In this document: piece after piece, positions 1 through 7,452 of the stretch
How the letters are laid out: every line of letters starts with the position of its first letter
How positions within the stretch are numbered: the first letter of the stretch is position 1
NCBI GenBank assembly: GCA_039811765.1
Contig: JBDHZF010000018.1
Span: forward strand, 1-28,829
Length of the DNA stretch: 28,829 nucleotides
Reading direction: 5' to 3'
From: JAGQUL01 sp039811765
Lineage (GTDB): Bacteria > Actinomycetota > Thermoleophilia > Gaiellales > SKUG01
Position numbers and translations under genes: made by a program
Notes under the pieces: generated by a model
Told to the model about the DNA's origin: nothing
Database searches by the model: none
What the model saw: the letters and a program-made list of their open reading frames with translations, nothing else

Positions 1-225
1 GGCGGCACAACGCATGAAAGCCGTCTAGCGGCACGCAGCGTACGAGCCAGCCGCCACCGCTGAGGAACCTACGGCCCGATCACTCGGTCCTGCCGCAGTC
101 TCCAAAGCGTGACACTGAGCGGCATCGTAGCGGCGCCGGCCCTGCACGTTCGAGTCGATCGCCTGCAACGTTCACAGCATGCGACTCGACATTCGGACAG
201 GACGGTTCTGACGGGACGACGGACG

Positions 226-1035
226 ATGGACTACGCAAGCAGTTATGCGATGGGCGCTGCGCCGGCGGGCGCGCCGATCGCCGTGGCCGACGCGGCACTG
301 CCCGCGCCGAAGCCGCATCGCATGCACTGGTCGACGCTGGTGCTCGGCGCTGGCATGGTGATCTGCGCGATCGCCGTGATCGTCACGATCGCCGGCGTGC
401 CCGCGCGCATCGGCTACGACATCGACGGCGCGGCCAACCGCAACAAGCCCGACTCGATGGATCCCGGGAAGATCTCGGCGTCGCTCGACGGCAACATGAA
501 ATGGATCGACGAGCACTCGGCCGACACCAACGGACAGTACGTGGGGCTCATCAAGTCGATCAACCGCAACGAGGCGGCGATCCCCGCGATGGCGCAGGCG
601 CTCGTGCAGATGAACGCGTCGATCGAAGCGATCGATCGCGGCCTCGGCCAGCTCGGCGAATCCACCACCGCAATGGGCGACGACCTGGGGGCGATGGCGA
701 AGACCAGCGCGAACTCCGCAGCGACGATGCAGTCGCTCGGCTCGGACATCGGATTCCTGTCGAAGACGATGGTCACGCTCGCGGATGCCACGAAACAGCT
801 CACCGCGAAGATGGGCGGCATCGAGCAGAAGGCGGGCGGCATCGCCGACAACGGCACGAGCGCGGCGCTGAAGAGCGCCACCGAGCTCAACGCCGCGCTG
901 CCGGATTCCGTTCCCGTGCCCAAGACCACGACGGGCGAGGACTACAACGAGGCAGTGAAGCGCCTCGCCGCGACGGTGAACGGTGGCGGCGGCGCGGCCG
1001 GCGCGTCGTCGAGCGTGGAGGCGTCGTACCAATGA
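226..1035 (+). CDS. Single-pass membrane protein with coiled-coil-like ectodomain (operon gene 1)
   Basis: Unrecognised 269-aa protein. The N-terminal tail (about 1-35) is Ala/Pro-rich and ends in basic residues (KPHRMHW), followed by one hydrophobic span at about 36-57. By the positive-inside rule the remaining 210 residues lie outside the membrane. They are helical-looking, with regularly spaced Leu, Met and Ile among Gly, Asn, Thr and Ser (for example SIEAIDRGLGQLGESTTAMG), and end in a Gly/Ser-rich tail. I chose the ATG at 226 rather than the in-frame ATG at 109, because the extra 39 residues are Arg-rich and out of character and a purine-rich GGACGACGGAC precedes 226. Its stop overlaps the next ATG by 4 nt, so it begins a translationally coupled operon running to 5560. 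The outer domain resembles chemoreceptor or sensor helices in composition, but no signalling domain is present. Confidence 0.75.
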   Translation: MDYASSYAMGAAPAGAPIAVADAALPAPKPHRMHWSTLVLGAGMVICAIAVIVTIAGVPARIGYDIDGAANRNKPDSMDPGKISASLDGNMKWIDEHSADTNGQYVGLIKSINRNEAAIPAMAQALVQMNASIEAIDRGLGQLGESTTAMGDDLGAMAKTSANSAATMQSLGSDIGFLSKTMVTLADATKQLTAKMGGIEQKAGGIADNGTSAALKSATELNAALPDSVPVPKTTTGEDYNEAVKRLAATVNGGGGAAGASSSVEASYQ

Positions 1036-1640
1036 GCGGCATGTACGCACAGGCATCGCCCTCGCCGCTCGCGTCCCTCGTGGACGAGCAGCGGCTCGGC
1101 TCCGCCGGTGGCCAAACGCTCGTGGGCGTCGCCGGCATCGTGCTCGCGGTCATCTTGGTGATGGGGCAGATCTCGCTCGCCACCACCAAGGGCATCGCCG
1201 TGCACTTGCACAATTCCGTGGCGCACATCACCGAAGGCAATCAAGTGATGGAGAGCGTGATCGAGCGCGCCGCGCCGTCGGTGGAGCTCGAGAAGATCCT
1301 CGCCGAGCAGGAGCAGACGCTCGTGCACACGAAGAACGCGATGGCGTCGACGAACGCGGAGCTCGCGTCGATCCTCTCGATCAACAACCAGCTCATCGGC
1401 ACGGTCGGCGGGATGCAGCAATCGAGCAAGCAGCTGGCAAGCGACGTCTCCAGCCTGAGCGGCTCCACCGCCACCATGACCCGCGAGCTCGGCACGCTGC
1501 CCGCCGCCACCAAGCGCACGCACGGCAAGCTCGCGCGCATCAGCACGGACACTGGCGCGATCAACACCGAGCTCGGCGCGATCGGCGCGAAGATGCAGCG
1601 CTACGGCCTGCCGCATGCGAAGGGAGCGCCGAAAGGATGA
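1032..1640 (+). CDS. Single-pass membrane protein with coiled-coil-like ectodomain (operon gene 2)
   Basis: Unrecognised 202-aa protein with the same plan as its upstream neighbour: a short cytosolic tail (1-28), one span at about 29-50 (VGVAGIVLAVILVMGQ), then about 150 outer residues predicted to be helical. That region has heptad-like stretches such as EKILAEQEQTLVHTKNAM and repeated Ser/Thr/Gly-Leu patterns. It lacks the long C-terminal tail of gene 1. The ATG at 1032 overlaps the preceding stop by 4 nt, and its own stop overlaps the next ATG at 1637 by 4 nt, so it is almost certainly translated in a coupled operon. No enzyme motif or cysteine pair is visible. The paralogy to genes 1, 3, 4 and 5 is inferred from architecture, not from an alignment score. 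Confidence 0.75.
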   Translation: MSGMYAQASPSPLASLVDEQRLGSAGGQTLVGVAGIVLAVILVMGQISLATTKGIAVHLHNSVAHITEGNQVMESVIERAAPSVELEKILAEQEQTLVHTKNAMASTNAELASILSINNQLIGTVGGMQQSSKQLASDVSSLSGSTATMTRELGTLPAATKRTHGKLARISTDTGAINTELGAIGAKMQRYGLPHAKGAPKG

Positions 1641-2530
1641 GCAGCGACGGCGCTGCGCGGTGGACGTCGCTGAGCGGCGACGTTCCCGCGCCAACACCAC
1701 AGTGGAGCTATCCCTATCCGCAGCCGCAGCCGCAGCTCCAGCCCGAGCCGCAGCCCGAGCCCGCGGCACCCGCGCAACCAATGATCGTCGAGCTGCAGCA
1801 GCTCGCGCCAGTGGGACCCCCGCGCTATCTCGCGCCTGCCAGAGCCGCTCGCGATCCTCGCCAGCGCACGATGGCCACCGTCATCACCTTCGTCTCGCTG
1901 CTCATCGCGCTGTGGGGCATCCTCGGGTTCCTCGGGTCGCTGTCGAAGACGCTGTCGTCGATCAACTCCGGCAACGCGAAGCTCAAAGGACAGCTCGCCG
2001 AGGCGAACGTCGGCCTCGCCGATCTGCAACGCAAGACCGACCCGCTCAACGAGATGGCCACCTCGTCGGAGCAGCTCGGTTCGCTGCTCGGCTCGATCGA
2101 CACGGACATGGGATCGATGCTCTCCGGCGTCGAGCAGATCTCCGACGGGATGGCGACGATGGGCGCGTCGCTCACCACGCTCGACAGCGAGCTCGGCACC
2201 GTGAACGACATCAACACAGGCATGGCCAGCGAACTCGGCGCGATCAACGACGGGCTCAAAGGCCAGCTCGCGCAGGTGCGAGCGATGCGCAAGGACGTGC
2301 AGGCCACCTCCGTGGTGCTGCGCTCGGTGCCCGGTCGGCTCGACGCGACCAACGGACGGCTCACGTTCGTCAACCAGGCCGTCAACACGATGGGCTGCCG
2401 CGGCGTGACCAACAACCTGCAAGTGAAGATCAGCCTCGGACCGATCCCCAACGGCAGCGCGACGGTGTTCGCCACCGTGATCCCGCCGGGAGCATGGGGC
2501 ACGAAGGCAGACGGGAAGTCGCCATGCTGA
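1637..2530 (+). CDS. Membrane protein with Pro/Gln-rich cytosolic tail and helical ectodomain (operon gene 3)
   Basis: Unrecognised 297-aa protein. Its cytosolic tail is the longest in the operon (about 80 residues). Residues 23-48 are a Pro/Gln/Glu repeat (YPYPQPQPQLQPEPQPEP), a probable flexible linker or docking segment. A basic stretch (ARAARDPRQR) precedes the single span at about 80-101. The outer part has 11- to 14-residue repeats of the type MGSMLSGVEQISDGMATMG and SELGTVNDINTGMASELG, consistent with a long helical bundle. The last 50 residues look different: a Cys in MGCRGV, a beta-like segment, and a second Cys as the final residue (KSPC), which could form an extracellular disulfide. 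The start overlaps the previous stop by 4 nt and the stop lies inside the next gene (ATGCTGA, 7-nt overlap). Confidence 0.75.
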   Translation: MSSDGAARWTSLSGDVPAPTPQWSYPYPQPQPQLQPEPQPEPAAPAQPMIVELQQLAPVGPPRYLAPARAARDPRQRTMATVITFVSLLIALWGILGFLGSLSKTLSSINSGNAKLKGQLAEANVGLADLQRKTDPLNEMATSSEQLGSLLGSIDTDMGSMLSGVEQISDGMATMGASLTTLDSELGTVNDINTGMASELGAINDGLKGQLAQVRAMRKDVQATSVVLRSVPGRLDATNGRLTFVNQAVNTMGCRGVTNNLQVKISLGPIPNGSATVFATVIPPGAWGTKADGKSPC

Positions 2531-3297
2531 CCGCCTCGCCCGCGCTTGCCACGGGTTCCGCCGCCCGGCCACCGAAGACCTTCACCCGCGAGGAACTCGC
2601 CGCGCGCGCGGACGCGCTGGCGCTGCGCGTGGGCACGAAGGTCACCACCTCCGCGGTGCTGCTGGCTGCCGTCGTCGTGATCCTGATCGGCGCGCAGGCG
2701 CTGCTTGGGGCGATGGAGAGCATGAATCGCGACGTGAACGAGATGAACCGTCAGCTTGCGATCTCCAACAAGGGCTTGGCGATTCTCAACGAGACGATGG
2801 ATTCCGTGCCGCCGACCTCCGAGCACATGAACGCGATCGTGAAGACGGTTGCCGGAACCAAACGACAGGTGACGGTGTCGGCCACCCGGATCGGCAAGCT
2901 GCGCGCGCAGACCGAGAAGATCAACGGGCAGATCGGATCGATCACGTCGTCCACCACGAAGATGCGCACGTCGTTGCAGTCGGCGGGCAGCGACACGACG
3001 ACGCTGTCGAAGACGATCACGTCGCTCAACCAGGACATCGGTCCGCTCGTGAAGACGCAGCATCAGCTGCTGACGGGCACGAAGAACATGCGCAGCGGCA
3101 TGGACGGCATGAACGCCAGCCTCGCCTACGTGGTGCGCGTGCTCAACTACATCGCCGAGCCGCCCACCGGCGGAGGGATGACGATTCGGGCGGACCTTCC
3201 CAAACAGACGCTGCCGCCATTGCCCGGAATCAAGGCCGAGGTGGATCCGGTGAACGTGTTCCCCCGCGACGTGTGGCCCGTCTACACAGGACCATGA
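2524..3297 (+). CDS. Single-pass membrane protein with helical ectodomain (operon gene 4)
   Basis: Unrecognised 257-aa protein. A charged cytosolic tail (1-40, including FTREELAARADALALRV) is followed by one span at about 41-62 and an outer helical domain rich in Asn, Met, Thr, Lys and Leu (for example NRDVNEMNRQLAISNKGLAI and SITSSTTKMRTSLQSAGSD). The C-terminal 45 residues are Pro-rich (LPKQTLPPLPG, then DVWPVYTGP) and probably extended. The ATG at 2524 overlaps the previous gene by 7 nt. The stop is 19 nt before the next ATG, and that gap holds a purine-rich AGGAAGAGGA. The layout matches genes 1-3 and 5, which suggests that the five proteins assemble together. Confidence 0.75.
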   Translation: MLTASPALATGSAARPPKTFTREELAARADALALRVGTKVTTSAVLLAAVVVILIGAQALLGAMESMNRDVNEMNRQLAISNKGLAILNETMDSVPPTSEHMNAIVKTVAGTKRQVTVSATRIGKLRAQTEKINGQIGSITSSTTKMRTSLQSAGSDTTTLSKTITSLNQDIGPLVKTQHQLLTGTKNMRSGMDGMNASLAYVVRVLNYIAEPPTGGGMTIRADLPKQTLPPLPGIKAEVDPVNVFPRDVWPVYTGP

Positions 3298-3316
3298 GGA
3301 AGAGGACGGCGAGACG

Positions 3317-4234
3317 ATGACCAGCGCAGCCGCTCACACCCGCACCATGATGCTTCCCAACGCCGGGCACGCGCCGGGCGAACTGCTGTGGGGCGAGCCG
3401 GTGCAGCGCCAACCGATCGCGCCGCTCGTGCTGATGGCGGTCGTGCTGCTGCTCGTCGCCGCGCCGGCGGCGCTCGCGGGCGGCGGCGGCAGCGCCAACC
3501 CGATTCGGCTGATGCGCGACGTCGCCGATTCCACGTGGGAGCTCACCGGGCTGATGAAGGAGAGCAACGAGCACCTCGCGGCGATCGACGCGAATTCGCA
3601 TCAGCTGCTCACCGTGCAGTCGAACATGGCGAGCATCGCCAAGGCCACGTCGGGCATGCAGGCAAAGACCCAACAGATCAACGAGAAGCTGGGCGGAGTG
3701 GGCGAATCCGTTGCATCGTCGCGTGGCACGCTCGGGAGCGTGGATTCGAAGCTCACCGCGACGGCGGGCAGCATGTCCCAGCTCAAGGGCGCGGTGGGTG
3801 GATCGGCGACGTCCACGAAGGCCGTTGTGGAGGAATTCTCGAAGATCGACGGCGCGATCGGCGCGATGCGCGGCAGCCTGAACATGGCGATCGCGAAGAT
3901 GGCGGCGAGCGGTCCGTTGACGAAGGCGTTCGCCGAAAACAAGACGCGCCTCGCGATCGCTGGGGGCGACACCGCGAAGTACGGCGTGCCGAACGTGGCA
4001 CCGAACAGTCGCGTGATGAGCGTGGCGCTGCCGATGATCCAGATGATGCAGAAGGGCGGCGTGCTGCCCGCGCGCAAGGATCGCCACGAGGCGAGCAACG
4101 TGATCGTGGGCACAGCGCTCAAGCTGCAGGTGCCGGACGGCTCGAACGTGATGGCGATCGTGCACCCGTTCGACGGCTTCTACGGCCTGCCCGACGAGCA
4201 GTTCTTCGTGAACAATCGCGTCCACGGCTTCTGA
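3317..4234 (+). CDS. Single-pass membrane protein with distinct C-terminal domain (operon gene 5)
   Basis: Unrecognised 305-aa protein. The cytosolic tail spans 1-34 and one hydrophobic segment lies at about 35-54 (APLVLMAVVLLLVAAPAALA). A cleaved or uncleaved signal anchor is possible because AALAGGGG follows. The outer helical region (about 60-200) resembles those of genes 1-4. The last 90 residues differ, with MSVALPMIQMMQKGGVLPAR and a mixed alpha/beta end, and may be a separate folded domain. A purine-rich AGAGGACGG precedes the ATG, 19 nt after the previous stop. It closes the group of five similar proteins. A 97-nt gap then separates it from gene 6, with no strong terminator seen. Confidence 0.75.
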   Translation: MTSAAAHTRTMMLPNAGHAPGELLWGEPVQRQPIAPLVLMAVVLLLVAAPAALAGGGGSANPIRLMRDVADSTWELTGLMKESNEHLAAIDANSHQLLTVQSNMASIAKATSGMQAKTQQINEKLGGVGESVASSRGTLGSVDSKLTATAGSMSQLKGAVGGSATSTKAVVEEFSKIDGAIGAMRGSLNMAIAKMAASGPLTKAFAENKTRLAIAGGDTAKYGVPNVAPNSRVMSVALPMIQMMQKGGVLPARKDRHEASNVIVGTALKLQVPDGSNVMAIVHPFDGFYGLPDEQFFVNNRVHGF

Positions 4235-4331
4235 TTCGCTCAAGTCGCGCGTCAAGCCGCCGACTGCACTCCAAGACCGTTCGCGGGACGGGGGGTTTCC
4301 ACCTCGTGCGCGTGTGGGAAGGGTGACGGCG

Positions 4332-5384
4332 ATGTCGAAGCAGATGAAGATCCTCGTGGGTATTGTGGGCGTCGCCGTGGTGGCGGCGGTCGTGTTGACG
4401 ATGTTCGGCAAGCCGCCGAACCTGCCGCTCGGCCCGCTGCAAGGCATGCTGGCGAGCGACGACGCCTCGACCACCGGCACGTCGACCGTCGCCGCTGGAA
4501 CCGATGTTCCGGGGACGACGACCGACCCGAACTGCGACCCCGTGACGGGACTGCCGCTTGATTCCAGCGCGACCGGTGGGTCGAGCACGACGGATCCGAA
4601 TGCCGCGGCTACGGGAGCCGGAACGGGCGCGGACGCAACCGCGGGTACGGCGACGCCTCCTGCGACCTCCACGCCCGGCGCGACGGCCGCGGACGCTGGC
4701 ACGGCTGCAGGCACAGGCGCTGCTGCCGACCCCACTGCAGCCGCTGATCCGGCCGCAGCCACCAATCCCGCTGCGACGGCGGGCACGACGGTCGATCCCA
4801 CCACGGGAGCGGCCACGCCCGACGCGACCGCGGGCGCGACCGGAACCGGGGCTGCAACCACGCCTGGCGTCGATCCATGCGCTGACGCGACCGGCACCGG
4901 CGCGGGCACTGGCACTGGCACGGGAACCGGGGCGGCGGGCACCGGCGCGGGTGCGAACGCCGCTGCCAACGCTGACGCGCAGCGCTCGACGAGCGACGGC
5001 ACCAACAGCGGCAACAACGCCGAGGCGCTGCGCATCGCCACGGACGCCACTGGCGTGATGCAGAAAGCGCAGATCACCGTCTCCACCACCGCCACGCTCG
5101 TTCCGGGCACTGGCGGCGTGGGCAACGCCACTGCGCTCAAGCGCTACCGCGCCACGGTCGCGGCCGCGACTCTCGTGATCAAGCTCGACGCCAGCGCGCT
5201 CGAGCAGTGGACGACGGCGGGCCGAAAGGTGCAGCTCGAGCTGGTGAAGAGCTTCTCCACGCGCTTGCAGACGAACTACCCGAAGGCGACGCGCAGCGTC
5301 ACGATCGTCGATTCGACCGGCACCGTGCTCGCGATCGGCGACGCCACCGCGAGCGGTGGAGCCGCGCGCGTCAAGCTGTTCTGA
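4332..5384 (+). CDS. Membrane-anchored Ala/Thr/Gly-rich protein with C-terminal folded domain (operon gene 6)
   Basis: Unrecognised 350-aa protein. A short N-terminal span (about 7-24, ILVGIVGVAVVAAVVLT) anchors it. Residues about 45-225 are a low-complexity linker of Ala, Thr, Gly, Pro and Asp, including a run of Gly-Thr dipeptides encoded by repetitive DNA around 4897-4960. The last 125 residues look like a compact alpha/beta domain (KRYRATVAAATLVIKLDAS, then TRSVTIVDSTGTVLAIGDA). I preferred the ATG at 4332 to an in-frame GTG at 4314 because it gives a clean MSKQMK signal-anchor start with AAGGGTG upstream. The plan of anchor, long flexible spacer and distal domain fits a protein that reaches across a thick cell wall. 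It resembles the protein at 18845-19879 in plan, not clearly in sequence. Confidence 0.72.
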   Translation: MSKQMKILVGIVGVAVVAAVVLTMFGKPPNLPLGPLQGMLASDDASTTGTSTVAAGTDVPGTTTDPNCDPVTGLPLDSSATGGSSTTDPNAAATGAGTGADATAGTATPPATSTPGATAADAGTAAGTGAAADPTAAADPAAATNPAATAGTTVDPTTGAATPDATAGATGTGAATTPGVDPCADATGTGAGTGTGTGTGAAGTGAGANAAANADAQRSTSDGTNSGNNAEALRIATDATGVMQKAQITVSTTATLVPGTGGVGNATALKRYRATVAAATLVIKLDASALEQWTTAGRKVQLELVKSFSTRLQTNYPKATRSVTIVDSTGTVLAIGDATASGGAARVKLF

Positions 5385-5560
5385 TGCGTCTCGCGCTCGT
5401 CGTGATCGTGGCGGCGCTCGGCGTGGCCGTCACGCTGTTCGCCGCCGCGCGCATGTGGCGAGCGTCTCGCGGCGGAGGATCGAACGAACTCGTCGTCGGC
5501 TACTTGGCGCTGATGATCGCCGCAAGCGTCGTCACCATGCTGCTGCTGAAGCTGCTGTAG
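5384..5560 (+). CDS. Small two-span membrane protein (operon gene 7)
   Basis: Unrecognised 58-aa protein. It consists almost entirely of two hydrophobic segments, about 2-22 (RLALVVIVAALGVAVTLFAA) and 36-57 (VVGYLALMIAASVVTMLLL), joined by a short loop with basic residues (RMWRASRGGG). Its ATG overlaps the stop of gene 6 (TGATG), which argues that it is really translated and belongs to the operon. It could be an accessory or stabilising subunit of the membrane assembly encoded upstream. The downstream MNT gene converges on it, with only 26 nt between the stops. Confidence 0.65.
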   Translation: MRLALVVIVAALGVAVTLFAAARMWRASRGGGSNELVVGYLALMIAASVVTMLLLKLL

Positions 5561-5586
5561 CCGCGGACGGGACGCCGCGACCTTGT

Positions 5587-5916
5587 TCACGCCGCTGCAT
5601 GCACGACTTGGACATGCGCGAGGATCTCGTCGCGGCGGTATGGATTTCGGCTTGCTTCGATCGCGCGTCGCGAGACGATGTCGACGCTGCGCCCAACGAG
5701 TTGCTCGAGCTCGTTCTTCATGGTCACGAGGTCGAAGCCGGGAGCTTGGCCGTGTTCCCACGTGACGAGCACGTCGATGTCGCTATCCGGCATGAAATCG
5801 TCACGCAGGACGCTTCCGAACAGCGTGAACTCGGCGATGTGCCACTTGGCGCAGAACGAAGCGAGCTGTTCGTCGCTCATGCGCAAGCGCTCGCGGATCG
5901 TGGCGGATTCGACCAT
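5587..5916 (-). CDS. Minimal nucleotidyltransferase (MNT-type antitoxin-like)
   Basis: A 109-aa protein of the small nucleotidyltransferase fold. The signature is clear: GS at 34-35 in FTLFGSVLRDD, followed by DSDIDVLV with the metal-binding Asp46 and Asp48. In the MNT/HepT toxin-antitoxin family such proteins add AMP to the partner HEPN toxin and neutralise it. No HEPN/HepT gene is adjacent: downstream is the convergent membrane operon and upstream lies an FN3-like gene. It may therefore be an orphan, or work with a distant partner. I chose the ATG at 5916 over a GTG at 5922 because a TACAAT box ends exactly 6 nt upstream, predicting a leaderless transcript. Confidence 0.8.
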   Translation of the reverse strand: MVESATIRERLRMSDEQLASFCAKWHIAEFTLFGSVLRDDFMPDSDIDVLVTWEHGQAPGFDLVTMKNELEQLVGRSVDIVSRRAIEASRNPYRRDEILAHVQVVHAAA

Positions 5917-5922
5917 GGGCAC

Positions 5923-5950
5923 ATTGTACCCGTGGCATCCATCGATGGAT
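5923..5950 (-). promoter_or_regulatory. Promoter and palindromic operator of the MNT gene
   Basis: Read on the minus strand, TACAAT (5928-5923) is a good -10 box ending 6 nt before the ATG at 5916. The -35 position has little match to TTGACA. Instead it is covered by a perfect 14-bp palindrome, ATCCATCGATGGAT (5937-5950). A second small inverted repeat, TTGTC/GACAA, lies just beyond (5955-5969). A palindrome over the -35 region is typical of a repressor or activator site, and autoregulation by the MNT protein or a partner is possible. Confidence 0.45.
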
Positions 5951-5975
5951 CATCTTGTCATGGGGACAATCGGCG

Positions 5976-6554
5976 TCAGGAGCTCGAGGACGACGCCAAT
6001 TCGGCAGCGGTCGCGCTCGTCGCCGCCGTCGGATCGCTCGCTTGCACTGTGCCATCGCTGCCGCGAGTGAGCTTCACCGCGGTGGTGAGGGCGGTGCGCG
6101 TGCCGTTGGTGAGCACCGCGTCGACTTGGATCACGCCGCTCGAACCCTTGTCGAGCGTGCCGGCGAACTGCGGATTCGTGACGGTGCCGATCAGCGCGCC
6201 GTCGATCCAGATGCCGTATTGCTTCGCACCGGTCACCGCCTGCCACTGCAGCGCGAACCCCGTGTCCGTCGGCTTCAGCGACGAGATCGTGGGCGCAGCG
6301 CCCGAGCGCGTCATCGCGGCGCTGCTCGACGTGGTCGTCGTGGCCGCGGCGCCGTCGCTGGCCTGTTGCGTGCCGCTCGACGAGGCGGCCGACTGCGCCT
6401 TGAAGCGCGCCGCGTGACGATGCTTGGTGGTGACGGTGCCGTCGCTGCGCAGCTTGAGCTGATAGTCGCTCAGGCCCGCCTCGCGATATTGCGCGTTGGC
6501 GGCGGCGATGAAGCCGCGAAGCACCGCGGCGGCTGGTCCGGAGATCGATGACAT
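5976..6554 (-). CDS. FN3-like domain protein
   Basis: A 192-aa protein in three parts. The N-terminal region (1-52) is small and partly helical (AAAVLRGFIAAANAQYREAG), followed by SDYQLKLRSDGTVTTKH. Residues 53-86 form a Ser/Ala/Thr-rich linker. Residues about 87-165 look like a fibronectin type III fold (PTISSLKPTDTGFALQWQAV, with KQYGIWIDGALIGTV and the final strand VIQVDAVLTNGTR). The C-terminus is Ser/Ala-rich. No signal peptide or membrane span is visible. The upstream in-frame extension is Arg-rich and overlaps the preceding gene, so the ATG at 6554 was chosen. It follows the metalloprotease gene by 31 nt and is probably the last gene of that operon. Its function is unknown; FN3 modules usually bind proteins or polysaccharides. 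Confidence 0.65.
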   Translation of the reverse strand: MSSISGPAAAVLRGFIAAANAQYREAGLSDYQLKLRSDGTVTTKHRHAARFKAQSAASSSGTQQASDGAAATTTTSSSAAMTRSGAAPTISSLKPTDTGFALQWQAVTGAKQYGIWIDGALIGTVTNPQFAGTLDKGSSGVIQVDAVLTNGTRTALTTAVKLTRGSDGTVQASDPTAATSATAAELASSSSS

Positions 6555-6585
6555 CGTGCCCGTACGTCGATCCACGCCGATCGCG

Positions 6586-7452
6586 TCACGGCAAGGTCGG
6601 GGCGTCGCCGGCCGCTCGCGGCCGCGTGTTGGCCGTGCCCGCATGGCCATCGGCATACAACGTTGCGAGCACCGCGGCTGGATGCGTGTTCGCCCGTGAA
6701 CCGAACCAGTTCGACACGGCGCGATCGAGCGTCTGGGTCGCGTCGGTCGACGGCTGGATGGAATTCGCCTGCAACATGCGTTCGACGAGTCCTGCTCGGA
6801 ATTCCGGAATCGGAGTGCTCGCCGCCACCGCAACGACGGCCGGATCGTCGGGATTCTCGCCCGCCAAGCGCATTACCGTGCGCACCGCATCGCGAAGATC
6901 GTCGTACGTCGCGCGACCATCCCTGCCCATTGCGCGACCGAGCGGACCACAGGCGCGATCCAGCAGATCCGGCGACGGTTCGAACCCGAGCGTGCGAGCG
7001 ACTTGCGCAGCGTATGCCGGTGTGGTGGCGTTCGCCTCCGCCAAGCCTTCGGCGATGCTCGAGTCATTGTACGCACGCTGCTGCAACGGTGCGGTCACGT
7101 GCGTGAGTTCGTGCCCGATCAAGCGCACCGCCATCGCGGCGTCCTCGGTGGAAATACGCTCGCCGTTCGCATGTCGCTGCAGGACCGCCGAAACCTCGGG
7201 TCCCACATGCATCGTGCCGAACGTGGTCACCATCGCATACGACTGCTTTGCAAAACCGGCGGCGCTCGCCCTAATCGTCGCGTCCGTCGAGGGCGAGGAC
7301 GGCTCGTGCGCCGTCCATCCCGCGTAGATGTCAGCGGCGTAGTCCACCTTGGAATCCGACCACGAGATCGGTCCGCAAATTTCTGCGCCGCGCGTTCGCG
7401 CAAACGCCGCGATCGCGTCGGACATCGGCCGCAAGGCGGCGTCGATGTTCAT
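6586..7452 (-). CDS. Putative zinc metalloprotease (HELTH motif)
   Basis: A 288-aa protein with a zincin signature: HELTH at 114-118 (RLIGHELTHVTAP), with catalytic Glu115 and zinc ligands His114 and His118. Glu135 in SSIAEGLAEA is a good candidate for the third ligand of a gluzincin, 17 residues after the second His. There is no signal peptide or span, so it is either cytosolic or exported by another route. The rest does not match a family I can name, and the 130-residue C-terminal part is helical. The ATG overlaps the stop of the rhodanese gene by 4 nt, which couples the two. Substrate unknown. The motif and ligand spacing make a peptidase fold likely, but activity is inferred. Confidence 0.65.
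   Translation of the reverse strand: MNIDAALRPMSDAIAAFARTRGAEICGPISWSDSKVDYAADIYAGWTAHEPSSPSTDATIRASAAGFAKQSYAMVTTFGTMHVGPEVSAVLQRHANGERISTEDAAMAVRLIGHELTHVTAPLQQRAYNDSSIAEGLAEANATTPAYAAQVARTLGFEPSPDLLDRACGPLGRAMGRDGRATYDDLRDAVRTVMRLAGENPDDPAVVAVAASTPIPEFRAGLVERMLQANSIQPSTDATQTLDRAVSNWFGSRANTHPAAVLATLYADGHAGTANTRPRAAGDAPTLP

Noticed and set aside
1..30. Possible tail of an upstream gene ending at the TAG near 28-30
   Set aside because: Only a few codons are available, so no coding claim can be supported. I see nothing definite in 1-225 apart from weak promoter-like sequence.
109..225. N-terminal extension of the first membrane protein
   Set aside because: The extra 39 residues are Arg/His-rich and unlike the other operon members, and a purine-rich site precedes the ATG at 226.
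4897..4960. GC-rich simple repeat as a mobile or CRISPR-like array
   Set aside because: It is an in-frame Gly-Thr/Ala-Gly codon repeat inside a linker of the anchored protein.
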